Numbered from the stretch's first letter, positions 44,326 to 52,483 are shown. The stretch: DNA of 64,000 bases from Micromonospora sp. WMMD1155 (GCF_029581275.1 NZ_CP120742.1:4712501-4776500), one strand, 5' to 3'. The notes: generated by a model from the sequence alone, not told the origin. Numbers and translations are program-made.

Positions 44326-44790
44326 ATGAACAGCGAGAACACGGCAACTGCGGCGACGCCGGAGGCCGGTGACGCCACCGCGGCACCGCAGACCGACGCC
44401 GCGACGACCGACGGTGCCGCGACGCCGGAGGCCGGCGACGCCGGCACCCCGGCGGGCGGCGTCAGCAAGGCCATGATCGCCGACATCGAGGAGGCGATGA
44501 AGGACGTCGTCGACCCGGAGCTGGGCATCAACGTGGTCGACCTGGGTCTGGTGTACGGCGTGCACGTCGACGACGAGAACGTCGCCACCCTGGACATGAC
44601 GCTCACCTCGGCGGCGTGCCCGTTGACCGACGTGATCGAGGACCAGGCTCGGCAGGCACTGACCACCGGTCCCGGAGGCGGCCTGGTCAACGACATCCGG
44701 ATCAACTGGGTGTGGCTGCCGCCGTGGGGCCCGGACAAGATCACTGACGAGGGTCGGGACCAGCTTCGTTCCCTCGGTTTCAACGTCTGA
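44326..44790 (+). CDS. DUF59/MIP18-family Fe-S maturation protein (SufT-like)
   Basis: A 154-residue protein whose C-terminal 100 residues are a DUF59 domain. Signatures are VVDPELGINVVDLGLVYGV and LTLTSAACPLTDVIEDQ-like MTLTSAACPLTDVI with the conserved Cys. WVWLPPWGPDKI is near the end. Family members help deliver Fe-S clusters. The N-terminal 45 residues are low-complexity with ATPEAGDA occurring twice. It is the last gene of the suf operon, before a strong terminator. Confidence 0.92.
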   Translation: MNSENTATAATPEAGDATAAPQTDAATTDGAATPEAGDAGTPAGGVSKAMIADIEEAMKDVVDPELGINVVDLGLVYGVHVDDENVATLDMTLTSAACPLTDVIEDQARQALTTGPGGGLVNDIRINWVWLPPWGPDKITDEGRDQLRSLGFNV

Positions 44791-44804
44791 GCGATCCCGT
44801 CCTT

Positions 44805-44847
44805 CGAGCGCGGTACCCCGTCGGGGTGCCGCGCTCGATTGCTTTCT
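44805..44847 (+). terminator. suf operon terminator
   Basis: CGAGCGCGGTACCCC-GTC-GGGGTGCCGCGCTCG is a 15-bp stem with one mismatch, followed by ATTGCTTTCT. Confidence 0.9.
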
Positions 44848-44869
44848 CACATTCGTCGGCCTCACTTGT

Positions 44870-44931
44870 GGAACGGATCGTTCCGGTCTGCTAGGCTGAT
44901 GACAGTGAAGCGGAGCGGAACATTCCGCTCC
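44870..44931 (+). promoter_or_regulatory. promoter flanked by two palindromes
   Basis: GGAACG-GAT-CGTTCC (44870-44884) lies just upstream of a TAGGCT -10 (44892-44897). GGAGCGGAA-CA-TTCCGCTCC (44912-44931) lies just downstream. Both share GGAA/TTCC-like half-sites. The likely target is the DinB-like gene; no regulator gene is adjacent. Confidence 0.55.
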
Positions 44932-44982
44932 GCAGGCGGGCGGGATCGTTCGTCTGACGGGATTGACGGAGAGGCCAGGACG

Positions 44983-45591
44983 ATGAGCGAGATGGCAGCG
45001 GCGCAGTGGCGGATCGTGCTCGGCGAGGCGCACAAGGCACTCCGGACGGCCGTCGAGGGCGTACCGGCCGACGCCTGGGACCGACCCACCCCGTGCGACC
45101 AGTGGACGGTCACCCAGGTTCTCCAGCACGCGACGGGTGACCAGCTCGCCTTCGCCTCGGCGATCGTCGGCGGCCCGGGGCCGACGGAGGACCCGTTCGC
45201 GCCCTCCGGCCGGATCGAGGGTGACAAGGTGGTCGACCTGCGCGCCGCTCTCGACGCCTCCGCCCGCGCCTGGGCGAGTGTCGCCGACGACGACCCGCAG
45301 GTGCCCACGCCGCTGCCCCAGGGCACGTTGCCGGCTCCCGTCGGCGCCGTCGCGTGCGCCCTCGACGCCGCGGTGCACGCCTGGGACATCGCGACGGCCA
45401 CCGGTCAGGCGTCCCCGCTAGGCGAGGACCTGGCCCGCCCCCTGCTGGTGGTCGCCCGGCAGATCGTCGAACCGCTGCGGAACTACGGCGCGTACGCCCC
45501 GGCGATCACCACCGACCCGGAGGCCGACGAGGTCGGCGTCCTGCTCGCCTACCTCGGCCGCGACCCCCGGTGGTCGGCCGGGAAACGCTGA
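44983..45591 (+). CDS. TIGR03086-type DinB-fold metal-binding protein
   Basis: A 202-residue mycothiol-associated DinB-fold protein. It has the N-terminal WDRPTPCDQWTVTQVLQHAT (metal His in the VLQHAT helix) and CALDAAVHAWDIATATGQ carrying the second histidine site. The C-terminal RDPRWSAGKR is typical. The function is unknown; members are probable thiol-dependent transferases. ATG 44983 is 50 bases after the second palindrome. Confidence 0.82.
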   Translation: MSEMAAAQWRIVLGEAHKALRTAVEGVPADAWDRPTPCDQWTVTQVLQHATGDQLAFASAIVGGPGPTEDPFAPSGRIEGDKVVDLRAALDASARAWASVADDDPQVPTPLPQGTLPAPVGAVACALDAAVHAWDIATATGQASPLGEDLARPLLVVARQIVEPLRNYGAYAPAITTDPEADEVGVLLAYLGRDPRWSAGKR

Positions 45592-45620
45592 CCGGCCCGA
45601 CGAGGCCCGTTCAACCCCAT

Positions 45621-45693
45621 GATCGTGCTCGACCATTGATGTAGTGGCCTCGGCGGCTCGCCGAGGCCACTACATCCTGGTTCAAGCACGATC
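45621..45693. repeat. 73-bp palindromic dispersed repeat, family A, copy 3
   Basis: The most complete copy. GATCGTGCTCGACCATTGAT opens the left half and GATGTAGTGGCCTCGGCG pairs with CGCCGAGGCCACTACATC. CCTGGTTCAAGCACGATC closes it. It lies in the gap after the DinB-like gene. Confidence 0.9.
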
Positions 45694-45741
45694 TTGACGG
45701 TGCGGCGTGGGGCGGCGTGCCCGCGCCGGGTGCCTCCTCGT

Positions 45742-45821
45742 CAAGATCCGAGCAACATCGGGGATGTTGCTGTGTCCCGCGTGTCTGAGGCAGCAACATC
45801 CCCGATATTGTGAGGATCTTG
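45742..45821. repeat. 80-bp palindromic dispersed repeat, family B, copy 2
   Basis: Its central 18 bases are identical to those of the element at 36502-36581, with better-paired arms (GCAACATCGGGGATGTTGCT on the left). It follows family A copy 3 by 48 bases, in the same order and orientation as at 36.3 kb. Confidence 0.9.
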
Positions 45822-45859
45822 GCGCGGGGCGCGGGGCGCGGGGCGCGGGGCGCGGGGCG
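45821..45859. repeat. 7-bp G-rich tandem array, 5.6 copies
   Basis: GGCGCGG units, identical to those at 36581-36672, begin at the last base of the family B palindrome. The rest of the gap to the LysE gene (45860-46004) shows nothing recognisable. Confidence 0.9.
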
Positions 45860-46004
45860 AAAACCGGTGGCGGGGGTGGGGGTTCGGCCCGCAGGATGCC
45901 GGTGTGATTGAGGCGTACCCGATGCAGGTCCCTGTCCGTGCGGCGACTGCCGTGCGTCGACAGCGGCCGGTTCCGGGGCGAGCCTCGATCCGCCACCGAC
46001 GGCC

Positions 46005-46637
46005 GTGAGCGGGGCGTTCCTCGCCGGCCTGGTGGCCGGTTACGGTGTCGCCATCCCGGTCGGCGCGATCGCGATCCTCATCCTGGGGCTCAGTGCCCGT
46101 ACCTCGTTCCGGGTCGGCGCGGCGGCGGCCCTCGCGGTGGCGACGGCGGACGGCCTGTACGCGGCGGTCGCCGCGCTGGGCGGCGCGAGCCTGGCCGGGA
46201 TCATCGCGCCGGTCGCCGGGCCGCTGCGGGTGGTGGCGGCCGTGGTGCTGCTGGGGCTCGCCGCGCACGGCCTCCGGCGGACCTGGGCCGCCCACCGTTC
46301 GAAAGCGACGCCGACGGCACGGGCCGGTCGGGGCCTGGGCACTCCGGGGCGGGCCTACGCGGCGCTGCTCGGGTTGACCCTGCTGAACCCGGCGACCGTC
46401 CTCTACTTCGTCGCGTTGGTGCTCGGTCGCCCGGACACCACCGACGCGGGCCTGCTCCCGGCGGCACTGTTCGTGGCGGGCGTGTTCCTCGCGTCGGCGA
46501 GTTGGCAGTTGCTCATCGCCGGTGGCGGCACCGTGGTCGGGCGGGCGTTGAGCAGTCCGCGCGGGCGGCTGGTCACCGGTCTGGTCTCCAGCGCGCTGAT
46601 CGCCGCGCTGGCGGTGCTCGCGCTGCTGCCGGGCTGA
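46005..46637 (+). CDS. LysE/RhtB-family exporter
   Basis: A 210-residue membrane protein with about six hydrophobic segments. The N-terminus FLAGLVAGYGVAIPVGAIAI holds the GPN/GA-like conserved turn after TM1. LTLLNPATVLYFVAL carries the conserved NP motif of TM4. The family exports amino acids and related small molecules; the substrate is unknown. GTG start without a clear ribosome site. Confidence 0.85.
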   Translation: MSGAFLAGLVAGYGVAIPVGAIAILILGLSARTSFRVGAAAALAVATADGLYAAVAALGGASLAGIIAPVAGPLRVVAAVVLLGLAAHGLRRTWAAHRSKATPTARAGRGLGTPGRAYAALLGLTLLNPATVLYFVALVLGRPDTTDAGLLPAALFVAGVFLASASWQLLIAGGGTVVGRALSSPRGRLVTGLVSSALIAALAVLALLPG

Positions 46638-46662
46638 GCACCGGGCATACCGGGCCGTGCCG

Positions 46663-46668
46663 TACGGT
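46663..46668 (+). promoter_or_regulatory. -10 element of the VLRF1 gene (leaderless)
   Basis: TACGGT lies 6 bases before the GTG at 46675. Confidence 0.5.
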
Positions 46669-46674
46669 CGGGCG

Positions 46675-47328
46675 GTGACCAGTCGACCCGCAGCCGGCGG
46701 TGGCCGCTGGGTGGAGGTCGACCCCGCCCGTGTCGGCCGCTGGGTCGAGGGCTTCGCCGAGCGGCACGGCCCGCACACCACCACCACGCGGGAGTACGGG
46801 CTGCTGCTCACCGCCGACGACGGGTCCACCGCCGAGTTGTACGCCCCACCGGGGGCTCCGGTCGGCGACGACGTCGCCGGTTTCGTGGCCGCCGCCGTCG
46901 CGCCCCGCCGGATCGGCCTGCTGCTGGCCCGTAAGGGTGCGGTGGCCGTCGGCGTGGCCGACGGGGGCGACCTGGTCGTCTCCAAGGTGGACAGCCGCTA
47001 CGTGCAGGGGCGCACCGCCGCCGGCGGGTGGTCGCAGCAGCGGTTCGCGCGGCGGCGTGACAACCAGGCGAAGGCTGCCATGGGTGACGCGGCCGACCTG
47101 GCCGTACGGCTGCTGCTGCCGGAGGTGGCGAGGCTGACCGCGGTGGTCTGCGGCGGGGATCGGCGGGCGGTGGACACCGTGCTGGCCGACCGGCGGTTGG
47201 CCCCGCTCGTGCCGCTGCGCGCGGATCGGCTGCTCGACGTGCCGGAACCCCGGCACGCGGTGCTCGTCGCGGCGGTGACGGCGGCGCGGGCGGTGCACAT
47301 TCGGCTGCGCGACCCGGAACCCGGCTGA
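46675..47328 (+). CDS. actinobacterial VLRF1-type peptidyl-tRNA hydrolase
   Basis: A 217-residue protein of the Vms1/ANKZF1 release-factor family (acVLRF1). The core reads VDSRYVQGRTAAGGWSQQRF (105-124), with the GXXQ catalytic loop and Gln121. RRRDNQAKAAM follows. In eukaryotes the family cleaves peptidyl-tRNA on stalled 60S subunits; bacterial members are thought to act in ribosome rescue. GTG 46675 follows a leaderless -10. It is a single gene. Confidence 0.85.
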   Translation: MTSRPAAGGGRWVEVDPARVGRWVEGFAERHGPHTTTTREYGLLLTADDGSTAELYAPPGAPVGDDVAGFVAAAVAPRRIGLLLARKGAVAVGVADGGDLVVSKVDSRYVQGRTAAGGWSQQRFARRRDNQAKAAMGDAADLAVRLLLPEVARLTAVVCGGDRRAVDTVLADRRLAPLVPLRADRLLDVPEPRHAVLVAAVTAARAVHIRLRDPEPG

Positions 47329-47400
47329 GGGCGGGAGACGACCACCACGCAGAACGGGGTTCCCGGCCTGCCGCCGCGCCACCGGACGGAGGATGGGCAC

Positions 47401-47712
47401 GTGGAGTTTCTGGTGGACATGGTGACGACGGTGCCCGAGGGCACGTCGGAGGACGAGGTGGCCGCGATGCGGGCGCGTGAGGCGGCGCGTTCGGCCGAGC
47501 TGACGGCGCAGGGCAGTCTCCTCCGCTTGTGGCGACCGCCGCTGGCGCCGGGGGAGTGGCGTACGTGGGGGCTGTTCCAGGCCGACGACGCCGGTGCCCT
47601 GGAGACGGTGCTCGCGTCGATGCCGTTGCGGGCGTGGCGTCGGGAGAGCGTCACGCCGCTGACACCGCACCCCAACGACCCGGGTCAGCCGCCCCGGCAG
47701 CCGGGGAGGTGA
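47401..47712 (+). CDS. muconolactone delta-isomerase family protein
   Basis: A 103-residue small ferredoxin-like alpha+beta protein (MEFLVDMVTTVPEGTSEDEV... and LWRPPLAPGEWRTWGLFQAD). It resembles CatC-type muconolactone isomerases of the beta-ketoadipate path. No other aromatic catabolism genes are near, so the true role may differ. GTG start with GGAGGAT upstream. The C-terminal 12 residues are Pro/Gln-rich. Confidence 0.85.
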   Translation: MEFLVDMVTTVPEGTSEDEVAAMRAREAARSAELTAQGSLLRLWRPPLAPGEWRTWGLFQADDAGALETVLASMPLRAWRRESVTPLTPHPNDPGQPPRQPGR

Positions 47713-47714
47713 CC

Positions 47715-48080
47715 ATGGCCAGCAGCGAGGTGGAGATCCTGCGGAGCGTCCTGGACCGGTGGGCGTCGGCGGTCGACGCCCACGAGCCGGAGCGCGTCGC
47801 GTCGTCCTTCACCGAGGACGCGATCTTCCAGGGGCTGCGCCCGTACTCCGTCGGCCGGGCGGGGGTCGCCGCGTACTACGCCTCGCAGCCGCTCGGCCTG
47901 ACCGCCGGGTACGACATCCGGGAGGTCCGCCGGTTCGCCGACGACCTGGTCCTCGGTTACCTGGATGTGCGGTTCGGCTTCACCGACCGTCCTGCCCTGA
48001 GCGTGCACCTCGCCGTGTTCGTGCGGCGGGTCGACCACGACTGGCTGATCGCGCACTACCAGGTCTCCAAGCTCGACTAG
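47715..48080 (+). CDS. SnoaL/NTF2-like (SgcJ/EcaC-type) small protein
   Basis: A 121-residue cone-shaped NTF2-like fold. It has VLDRWASAVDAHEPERVASS and FTEDAIFQGLRPYSVGRAGV. VRRVDHDWLIAHYQVSKLD closes it. Members include isomerases and hydrolases; the activity cannot be inferred. It starts 2 bases after the previous stop with an excellent GGGGAGGTGACC site that overlaps the end of the preceding gene. Confidence 0.82.
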   Translation: MASSEVEILRSVLDRWASAVDAHEPERVASSFTEDAIFQGLRPYSVGRAGVAAYYASQPLGLTAGYDIREVRRFADDLVLGYLDVRFGFTDRPALSVHLAVFVRRVDHDWLIAHYQVSKLD

Positions 48081-48110
48081 CCCCGCCAGCGTGATCGGCG
48101 CTGACGGGGC
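48081..48110. terminator. terminator between NTF2-like gene and metallopeptidase
   Basis: CCCCGCCAGCG ... CGCTGACGGGG forms an 11-bp stem with one mismatch in the convergent gap. Confidence 0.7.
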
Positions 48111-48133
48111 GGGTCGGGTCGGGCGGGGAGCGG

Positions 48134-49057
48134 TCAGAGCTGGTCGGTGCCGAAGGTGTCGCAGGTCTTCGGGGTGCCGCTGTCGAAGCCCTGCCGGAAC
48201 CAGCGCTGCCGCTGTTCCGAGGTGCCGTGGGTGAACGAGTCGGGGTTGACCTGCCCGCCGGAGCGTTCCTGGATGCTGTCGTCACCGATCGCCTCGGCGG
48301 CCACCAGGGCCTCCTTGATGTCGGTCTCGGTGATCGACGTGAACAGCGGTTCCTGACCGGTCTTGTCCTTGCTCTCGGTGGCGTTCTTGGCCCAGGCGCC
48401 GGCGTAGCAGTCGGCCTGCAACTCCAGCCGCACCGAGGCGGAGCGGGGGCCGCTCTGGTCGCCCTGGCCGGCCTTGGCGTTGGTGCCGAGCAGGTTCTGG
48501 ACGTGGTGCCCGTACTCGTGGGCGAGCACGTAGGGCTGGGCGAACTCGCCCTTCGCCCCGAACCGGGAGGCCAGCTCGTCGTAGAAGCTGAGGTCGATGT
48601 ACACCTGCCGGTCGGCCGGGCAGTAGAACGGGCCGACACCCGAGTCGGCCTGCCCGCAGCCGGTGTTCACCGCGGCCTGGAAGTAGTTGGTGTCGGTCGG
48701 CTCGTACTGGCCGTTGCCCAGCTCCGGGTACGCCTTCTCCCAGTACGCCTGGATGCTGTTGACGTAGAGCAGGTTGCGGCAACGGATGTCGTCGAAGCGC
48801 TGGGCGTTGTCGCGCGAGCACACCTGCTCCAGGTCGGCGCCGCCACCGGCCTGCCCGCCGTCCTCGCCGTCGGTCATCGCGTTCAGACCGAACCCGCCGC
48901 CGAGCAGCGCGACCAGCACGGCGACGACGATGCCGATCAGCCCACCGCGTCCGCCTCCGCCGGGCAGGGGGATGCCGATGCCGCCGCCCGCCCCACCTCC
49001 CCGGCCCCGGTCGTTGACCTGGGAGGTGTCGAGTTCGGCCCGCTCGTTGAGTTCCAT
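48134..49057 (-). CDS. YpfJ-type neutral zinc metallopeptidase, membrane-anchored
   Basis: A 307-residue protein. A Gly-rich cytoplasmic segment (18-38) is followed by one TM (about 39-61, LIGIVVAVLVALLGGGFGL) and an outside zincin domain. The active site HEYGHH lies at about 182-187. A downstream ELQADCYAGAWA (Glu as third ligand) is the family hallmark. Four or more Cys outside the membrane may form disulfides. The substrate is unknown. Confidence 0.92.
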   Translation of the reverse strand: MELNERAELDTSQVNDRGRGGGAGGGIGIPLPGGGGRGGLIGIVVAVLVALLGGGFGLNAMTDGEDGGQAGGGADLEQVCSRDNAQRFDDIRCRNLLYVNSIQAYWEKAYPELGNGQYEPTDTNYFQAAVNTGCGQADSGVGPFYCPADRQVYIDLSFYDELASRFGAKGEFAQPYVLAHEYGHHVQNLLGTNAKAGQGDQSGPRSASVRLELQADCYAGAWAKNATESKDKTGQEPLFTSITETDIKEALVAAEAIGDDSIQERSGGQVNPDSFTHGTSEQRQRWFRQGFDSGTPKTCDTFGTDQL

Positions 49058-49198
49058 GCTGACCCCGATCGCCGTATGTCCGTGAATGTCGTCTGTGTAG
49101 CGTTCTGTCGCTCGAAATGCCGGACGCGGTCCGGACAGGCGTTCCGGTACCCGATGATCTTGATCGGTAATCCGAGCGGGCCGTCCGTGCGCGCCCGG

Positions 49199-49204
49199 TA
49201 CACT
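49199..49204 (+). promoter_or_regulatory. -10 element upstream of the ABC-F leader
   Basis: TACACT lies 6 bases before a GTG that opens a 6-codon ORF, and 118 bases before the ABC-F gene. Confidence 0.45.
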
Positions 49205-49210
49205 TGTCGG

Positions 49211-49231
49211 GTGCTGCGCTGCGAAGGCTGA
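49211..49231 (+). CDS. possible 6-residue leader peptide of the ABC-F gene
   Basis: GTG CTG CGC TGC GAA GGC TGA would give MLRCEG from a leaderless transcript. A GGGC-CTCTTGA-GCCC hairpin follows about 20 bases later, before the ABC-F start. Short leaders of this kind control antibiotic-responsive ABC-F genes by ribosome stalling. Here it is only an inference from position. Confidence 0.3.
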   Translation: MLRCEG

Positions 49232-49321
49232 ACCGCCCCGCGCCGTCGGGCCTCTTGAGCCCGCCGGCCGTTTCGCGTGCCCCGAGTCAGCCTTCCAGAC
49301 CCCGAGAGCGAGCCCGACACC

Positions 49322-50926
49322 ATGATCACTGCCACCGGCCTGGAACTGCGTGCCGGTTCCCGCATCCTGCTGTCCGACACCACGCTGCGGGTGCAGCCCG
49401 GTGACCGGATCGGCCTGGTCGGTCGCAACGGCGCCGGCAAGACCACCACGTTGAAGGTGCTCGCCGGCGAGGGGCAGCCGTACGCCGGTCAGATCGACCA
49501 GCGCAGCGCCATCGGCTACCTGCCACAGGACCCGCGTACGGGTGACCTGGAGGTGACCGGCCGCGACCGGGTGCTGTCGGCGCGCGGCCTGGACGTGCTG
49601 ATGGCGCAGATGAAGGAGATCGAGGAGCAGCTCGCCGAGAACGCCGACGACAAGCTGGTCCGTCGCTACGGCGCGCTGGAGGACCAGTTCGCGGCCCTGG
49701 GCGGGTACGCCGCCGAGGCCGAGGCCGCCCGGATCTGCGCCAACCTCGGCCTACCGGACCGGGCGCTCGCGCAGACCATCGGCACGCTCTCCGGCGGTCA
49801 GCGGCGGCGCATCGAGCTGGCCCGGATCCTGTTCCGCGACGCCGGTGAGAACGGCGGCGGCATCCTGCTGCTGGACGAGCCGACCAACCACCTCGACGCC
49901 GACTCGATCACCTGGCTGCGTGGTTTCCTCGCCAACCACAAGGGCGGCCTGATCGTGATCTCCCACGACGGCGCCCTGCTGGAGTCGGTGGTCAACAAGG
50001 TCTGGTTCCTCGACGCCACCCGTTCCGTCGTCGACGTCTACAACCTGGGCTGGAAGGCGTACCTGGAGGCGCGCGAGACCGACGAGCGGCGTCGCCGTCG
50101 GGAGCGGGCCAACGCGGAGAAGAAGGCCGGCGCGCTGATGGCGCAGGCCGACAAGATGCGGGCCAAGGCGACGAAGACGGTGGCCGCGCAGAACATGGCC
50201 CGCCGCGCCGAGAAGCTGATCTCCGGCCTGGAGGAGGTACGCGTCGCCGACCGGGTGGCCAAGGTGCGTTTCCCCAGCCCGGCTCCCTGCGGCAAGACCC
50301 CGCTCACCGCGACCGGCCTGTCCAAGTCGTACGGCTCGCTGGAGATCTTCACCGACGTCAACGTGGCCGTGGACCGGGGTTCCCGGGTGGCCATCCTGGG
50401 GCTCAACGGCGCCGGCAAGACGACGCTGCTGCGGATGCTCGGCGGGCTGCTCAGCCCGGACACCGGCGAGGTGCACGCGGGTCACGGCCTGCGGCTGGGC
50501 TACTACGCCCAGGAGCACGAGACGCTGGACGTGGAGCGGACCGTGCTGGAGAACATGCGCGCCGCCGCCGTCGAGCAGTCCGACACCGACCTGCGCAAGA
50601 TCCTCGGTGCGTTCCTCTTCTCCGGTGACGACGTGAACAAGCCGGCCGGGGTGCTCTCCGGTGGTGAGAAGACCCGGCTGGCGCTGTCCACGCTGGTCTG
50701 TTCCGGTGCCAACGTGCTGCTGCTGGACGAGCCGACGAACAACCTCGACCCGGTCAGCCGGGAGCAGGTGCTCGACGCGATCGCCAACTACCCGGGCGCG
50801 ATCGTCCTCGTCACCCACGACCCGGGGGCGGTGCTCGCGCTCAAGCCGGACCGGGCGATCCTGCTGCCCGACGGCGACGAGGACGCCTGGAGCGACGACC
50901 TGCTCGAACTGGTCGAGCTGGCCTGA
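49322..50926 (+). CDS. ABC-F family ribosome-associated ATPase
   Basis: A 534-residue protein with two ABC ATPase cassettes and no membrane segments. The first Walker A is GRNGAGKTT (about 34-42) with the signature LSGGQRRRIELA. The second is GLNGAGKTT with LSGGEKTRLAL. The linker (about 240-290, rich in Arg/Lys/Glu: ETDERRRRRERANAEKKAG) is the P-site tRNA interaction motif region. ABC-F proteins act on ribosomal E/P sites in translation regulation or antibiotic resistance. The subgroup cannot be fixed here. Confidence 0.92.
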   Translation: MITATGLELRAGSRILLSDTTLRVQPGDRIGLVGRNGAGKTTTLKVLAGEGQPYAGQIDQRSAIGYLPQDPRTGDLEVTGRDRVLSARGLDVLMAQMKEIEEQLAENADDKLVRRYGALEDQFAALGGYAAEAEAARICANLGLPDRALAQTIGTLSGGQRRRIELARILFRDAGENGGGILLLDEPTNHLDADSITWLRGFLANHKGGLIVISHDGALLESVVNKVWFLDATRSVVDVYNLGWKAYLEARETDERRRRRERANAEKKAGALMAQADKMRAKATKTVAAQNMARRAEKLISGLEEVRVADRVAKVRFPSPAPCGKTPLTATGLSKSYGSLEIFTDVNVAVDRGSRVAILGLNGAGKTTLLRMLGGLLSPDTGEVHAGHGLRLGYYAQEHETLDVERTVLENMRAAAVEQSDTDLRKILGAFLFSGDDVNKPAGVLSGGEKTRLALSTLVCSGANVLLLDEPTNNLDPVSREQVLDAIANYPGAIVLVTHDPGAVLALKPDRAILLPDGDEDAWSDDLLELVELA

Positions 50927-50959
50927 CCGCGTCCCGCCCGCCGACGCTCGGCCGCGTTC

Positions 50960-51225
50960 TCAGCCGAGCAGGTCGACCAGTCGGCCGACGACACCGGAGC
51001 TGACCAGGATCACCACGCCGATGCCGATGAAGATCGTCGGCACCAGCCAGTGGCCGGCGCGAGCGCAGCGATACCGACGTATTGGCCGGCGACAATCTGC
51101 CACGGGCGGGGACGGCCGGTCGTGCGCGCCGCGACGAAGAACAGCGTCAGAGTGACGATGTCGTCGATGTCGGTCGCGGCGAAGACCACCGCCGCTCCGG
51201 CCGCCGTGCTGAACAGGTCGATCAC
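50960..51225 (-). pseudogene. cadD-like cadmium-resistance transporter remnant, internally deleted
   Basis: The N-terminal part reads MIDLFSTAAGAAVVFAATDI and continues DDIVTLTLFFVAARTTGRPR to GQYVGIAALA. This is the start of a CadD/LysE-superfamily transporter. After about 51070 the frame is lost. A second frame gives AGHWLVPTIFIGIGVVILVS and SGVVGRLVDLLG before a stop, which reads as the matching C-terminus. Full proteins are about 200 residues, so over half of the middle is missing, with a frameshift at the junction. Confidence 0.7.
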
Positions 51226-51441
51226 GACGGCAGGTTACGGCTCGTCGGCGGCGGCCGGGGCCTGCGGGGGGTACGTCCGGAGGGCCGGACGCGACCGATT
51301 GCCAGGATCACTCTATCGGGAAGCTGACATTGCATAGCGTGTCGGTTGGCGAAGAGTTGATATCTGGCGCATGATCGTCCGAGGCGGTCTAATAGGTGGG
51401 ACCGTATCCGAACCGCACAGTCTGGGACGTGAGGACACAGT

Positions 51442-51669
51442 ATGGCAGCCACTGGCACAGCCACCAGCACTGAGAAAGGTCGCCGGATCGTCGGAGCCGA
51501 GCGTCAGACGCTCGCCAAGGACCTGGTAAAGCGGTACACCTCGGGGGAAAGCATCCGCGCGTTGGCGGCCTCGACCGGCCGTTCCTACGGGTTCATCCAC
51601 CGAGTGCTCACCGAGTCCGGGGTGCAGCTGCGTCAGCGCGGTGGTGCCCGACGCCGCAAGAAGGCGTGA
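51442..51669 (+). CDS. small helix-turn-helix DNA-binding protein
   Basis: A 75-residue basic protein conserved in actinomycetes. A disordered N-terminus precedes an HTH of the homeodomain-like/Hin type (DLVKRYTSGESIRALAASTG then RSYGFIHRVLTESG). The Arg/Lys tail (RQRGGARRRKKA) suggests non-specific DNA contact. It may be nucleoid-associated or a regulator; the role is unknown. The 216-base upstream gap holds its promoter and that of the cadD remnant. Confidence 0.82.
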   Translation: MAATGTATSTEKGRRIVGAERQTLAKDLVKRYTSGESIRALAASTGRSYGFIHRVLTESGVQLRQRGGARRRKKA

Positions 51670-51715
51670 CCCGCCCCTCAGCGTCGTCCACCAGCGCCGC
51701 GCCCCGGGCCGTCCG

Positions 51716-52483
51716 GTGACCGCCGAGGCGACCGGGGTTCGGCTGACCTGCGACGGGCCGGTTGCCACGGTGACGTTGTGCCGGCCCGACGTGCTCAATG
51801 CCCAGACGCCTTCGATGTGGCGGGCGATGAGCGACTTCTCCCGCGACCTGCCCGGCGACGTGCGGGTGGTAGTGGTCCGGGGCGAGGGGCGTGCCTTCTC
51901 CGCGGGCCTCGACCTCGCGGTCGCCGGTGCTTCCGGCCCGGGCTCGTTCGCGGAGCTGGCCGCCCTGCCCGAGCAGGAGTGTGCCGAACGCATCGCGGAG
52001 TTCCAGGCCGGCTTCACCTGGCTGCACCGCCCGGACGTCATCTCGGTCGCCGCCGTGCAGGGCCACGCGATCGGTGCGGGCTTTCAGCTCGCGCTCGCCT
52101 GTGACCTGCGTGTTCTTGCCGCCGACGCGAGACTGTCGATGGCCGAGGTGACCCTGGGCCTGGTGCCGGACCTGGCCGGCACGAAACGCCTCGTCGAGCT
52201 CGTCGGCTACGCCCGCGCGCTGGAGATCTGCGCGACCGGCCGTCGGTTGGACGCCGCCGAGGCGGACCGGATCGGGCTGGCCACCCTCGTCGTGCCTCCG
52301 GCCGAGTTGGACGGCGCGGTCCAAGACCTGACCGCCGGTCTGCTCGCCGGGTCCCGGGACGCGGTGGTGGAGATCAAGGCGTTGCTCGCCGGCGCGGCTG
52401 GGCGATCGCACGCCGACCAGCAGCGCGCCGAGCGGGAGGCACAGACCCGTCGGCTCCGCGACCTGGCCGGCAGCGGAGAATAG
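51716..52483 (+). CDS. enoyl-CoA hydratase/isomerase family protein
   Basis: A 255-residue crotonase fold. The oxyanion-hole segments are GEGRAFSAGLDLAV and VQGHAIGAGFQLALACDLRV. The catalytic Glu position corresponds to SMAEVTLGLVPDLAGTKRLV, which has one of the two canonical glutamates. The reaction may be hydration of an enoyl-CoA or an isomerisation. GTG 51716 follows the small HTH gene by 46 bases. Confidence 0.88.
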   Translation: MTAEATGVRLTCDGPVATVTLCRPDVLNAQTPSMWRAMSDFSRDLPGDVRVVVVRGEGRAFSAGLDLAVAGASGPGSFAELAALPEQECAERIAEFQAGFTWLHRPDVISVAAVQGHAIGAGFQLALACDLRVLAADARLSMAEVTLGLVPDLAGTKRLVELVGYARALEICATGRRLDAAEADRIGLATLVVPPAELDGAVQDLTAGLLAGSRDAVVEIKALLAGAAGRSHADQQRAEREAQTRRLRDLAGSGE

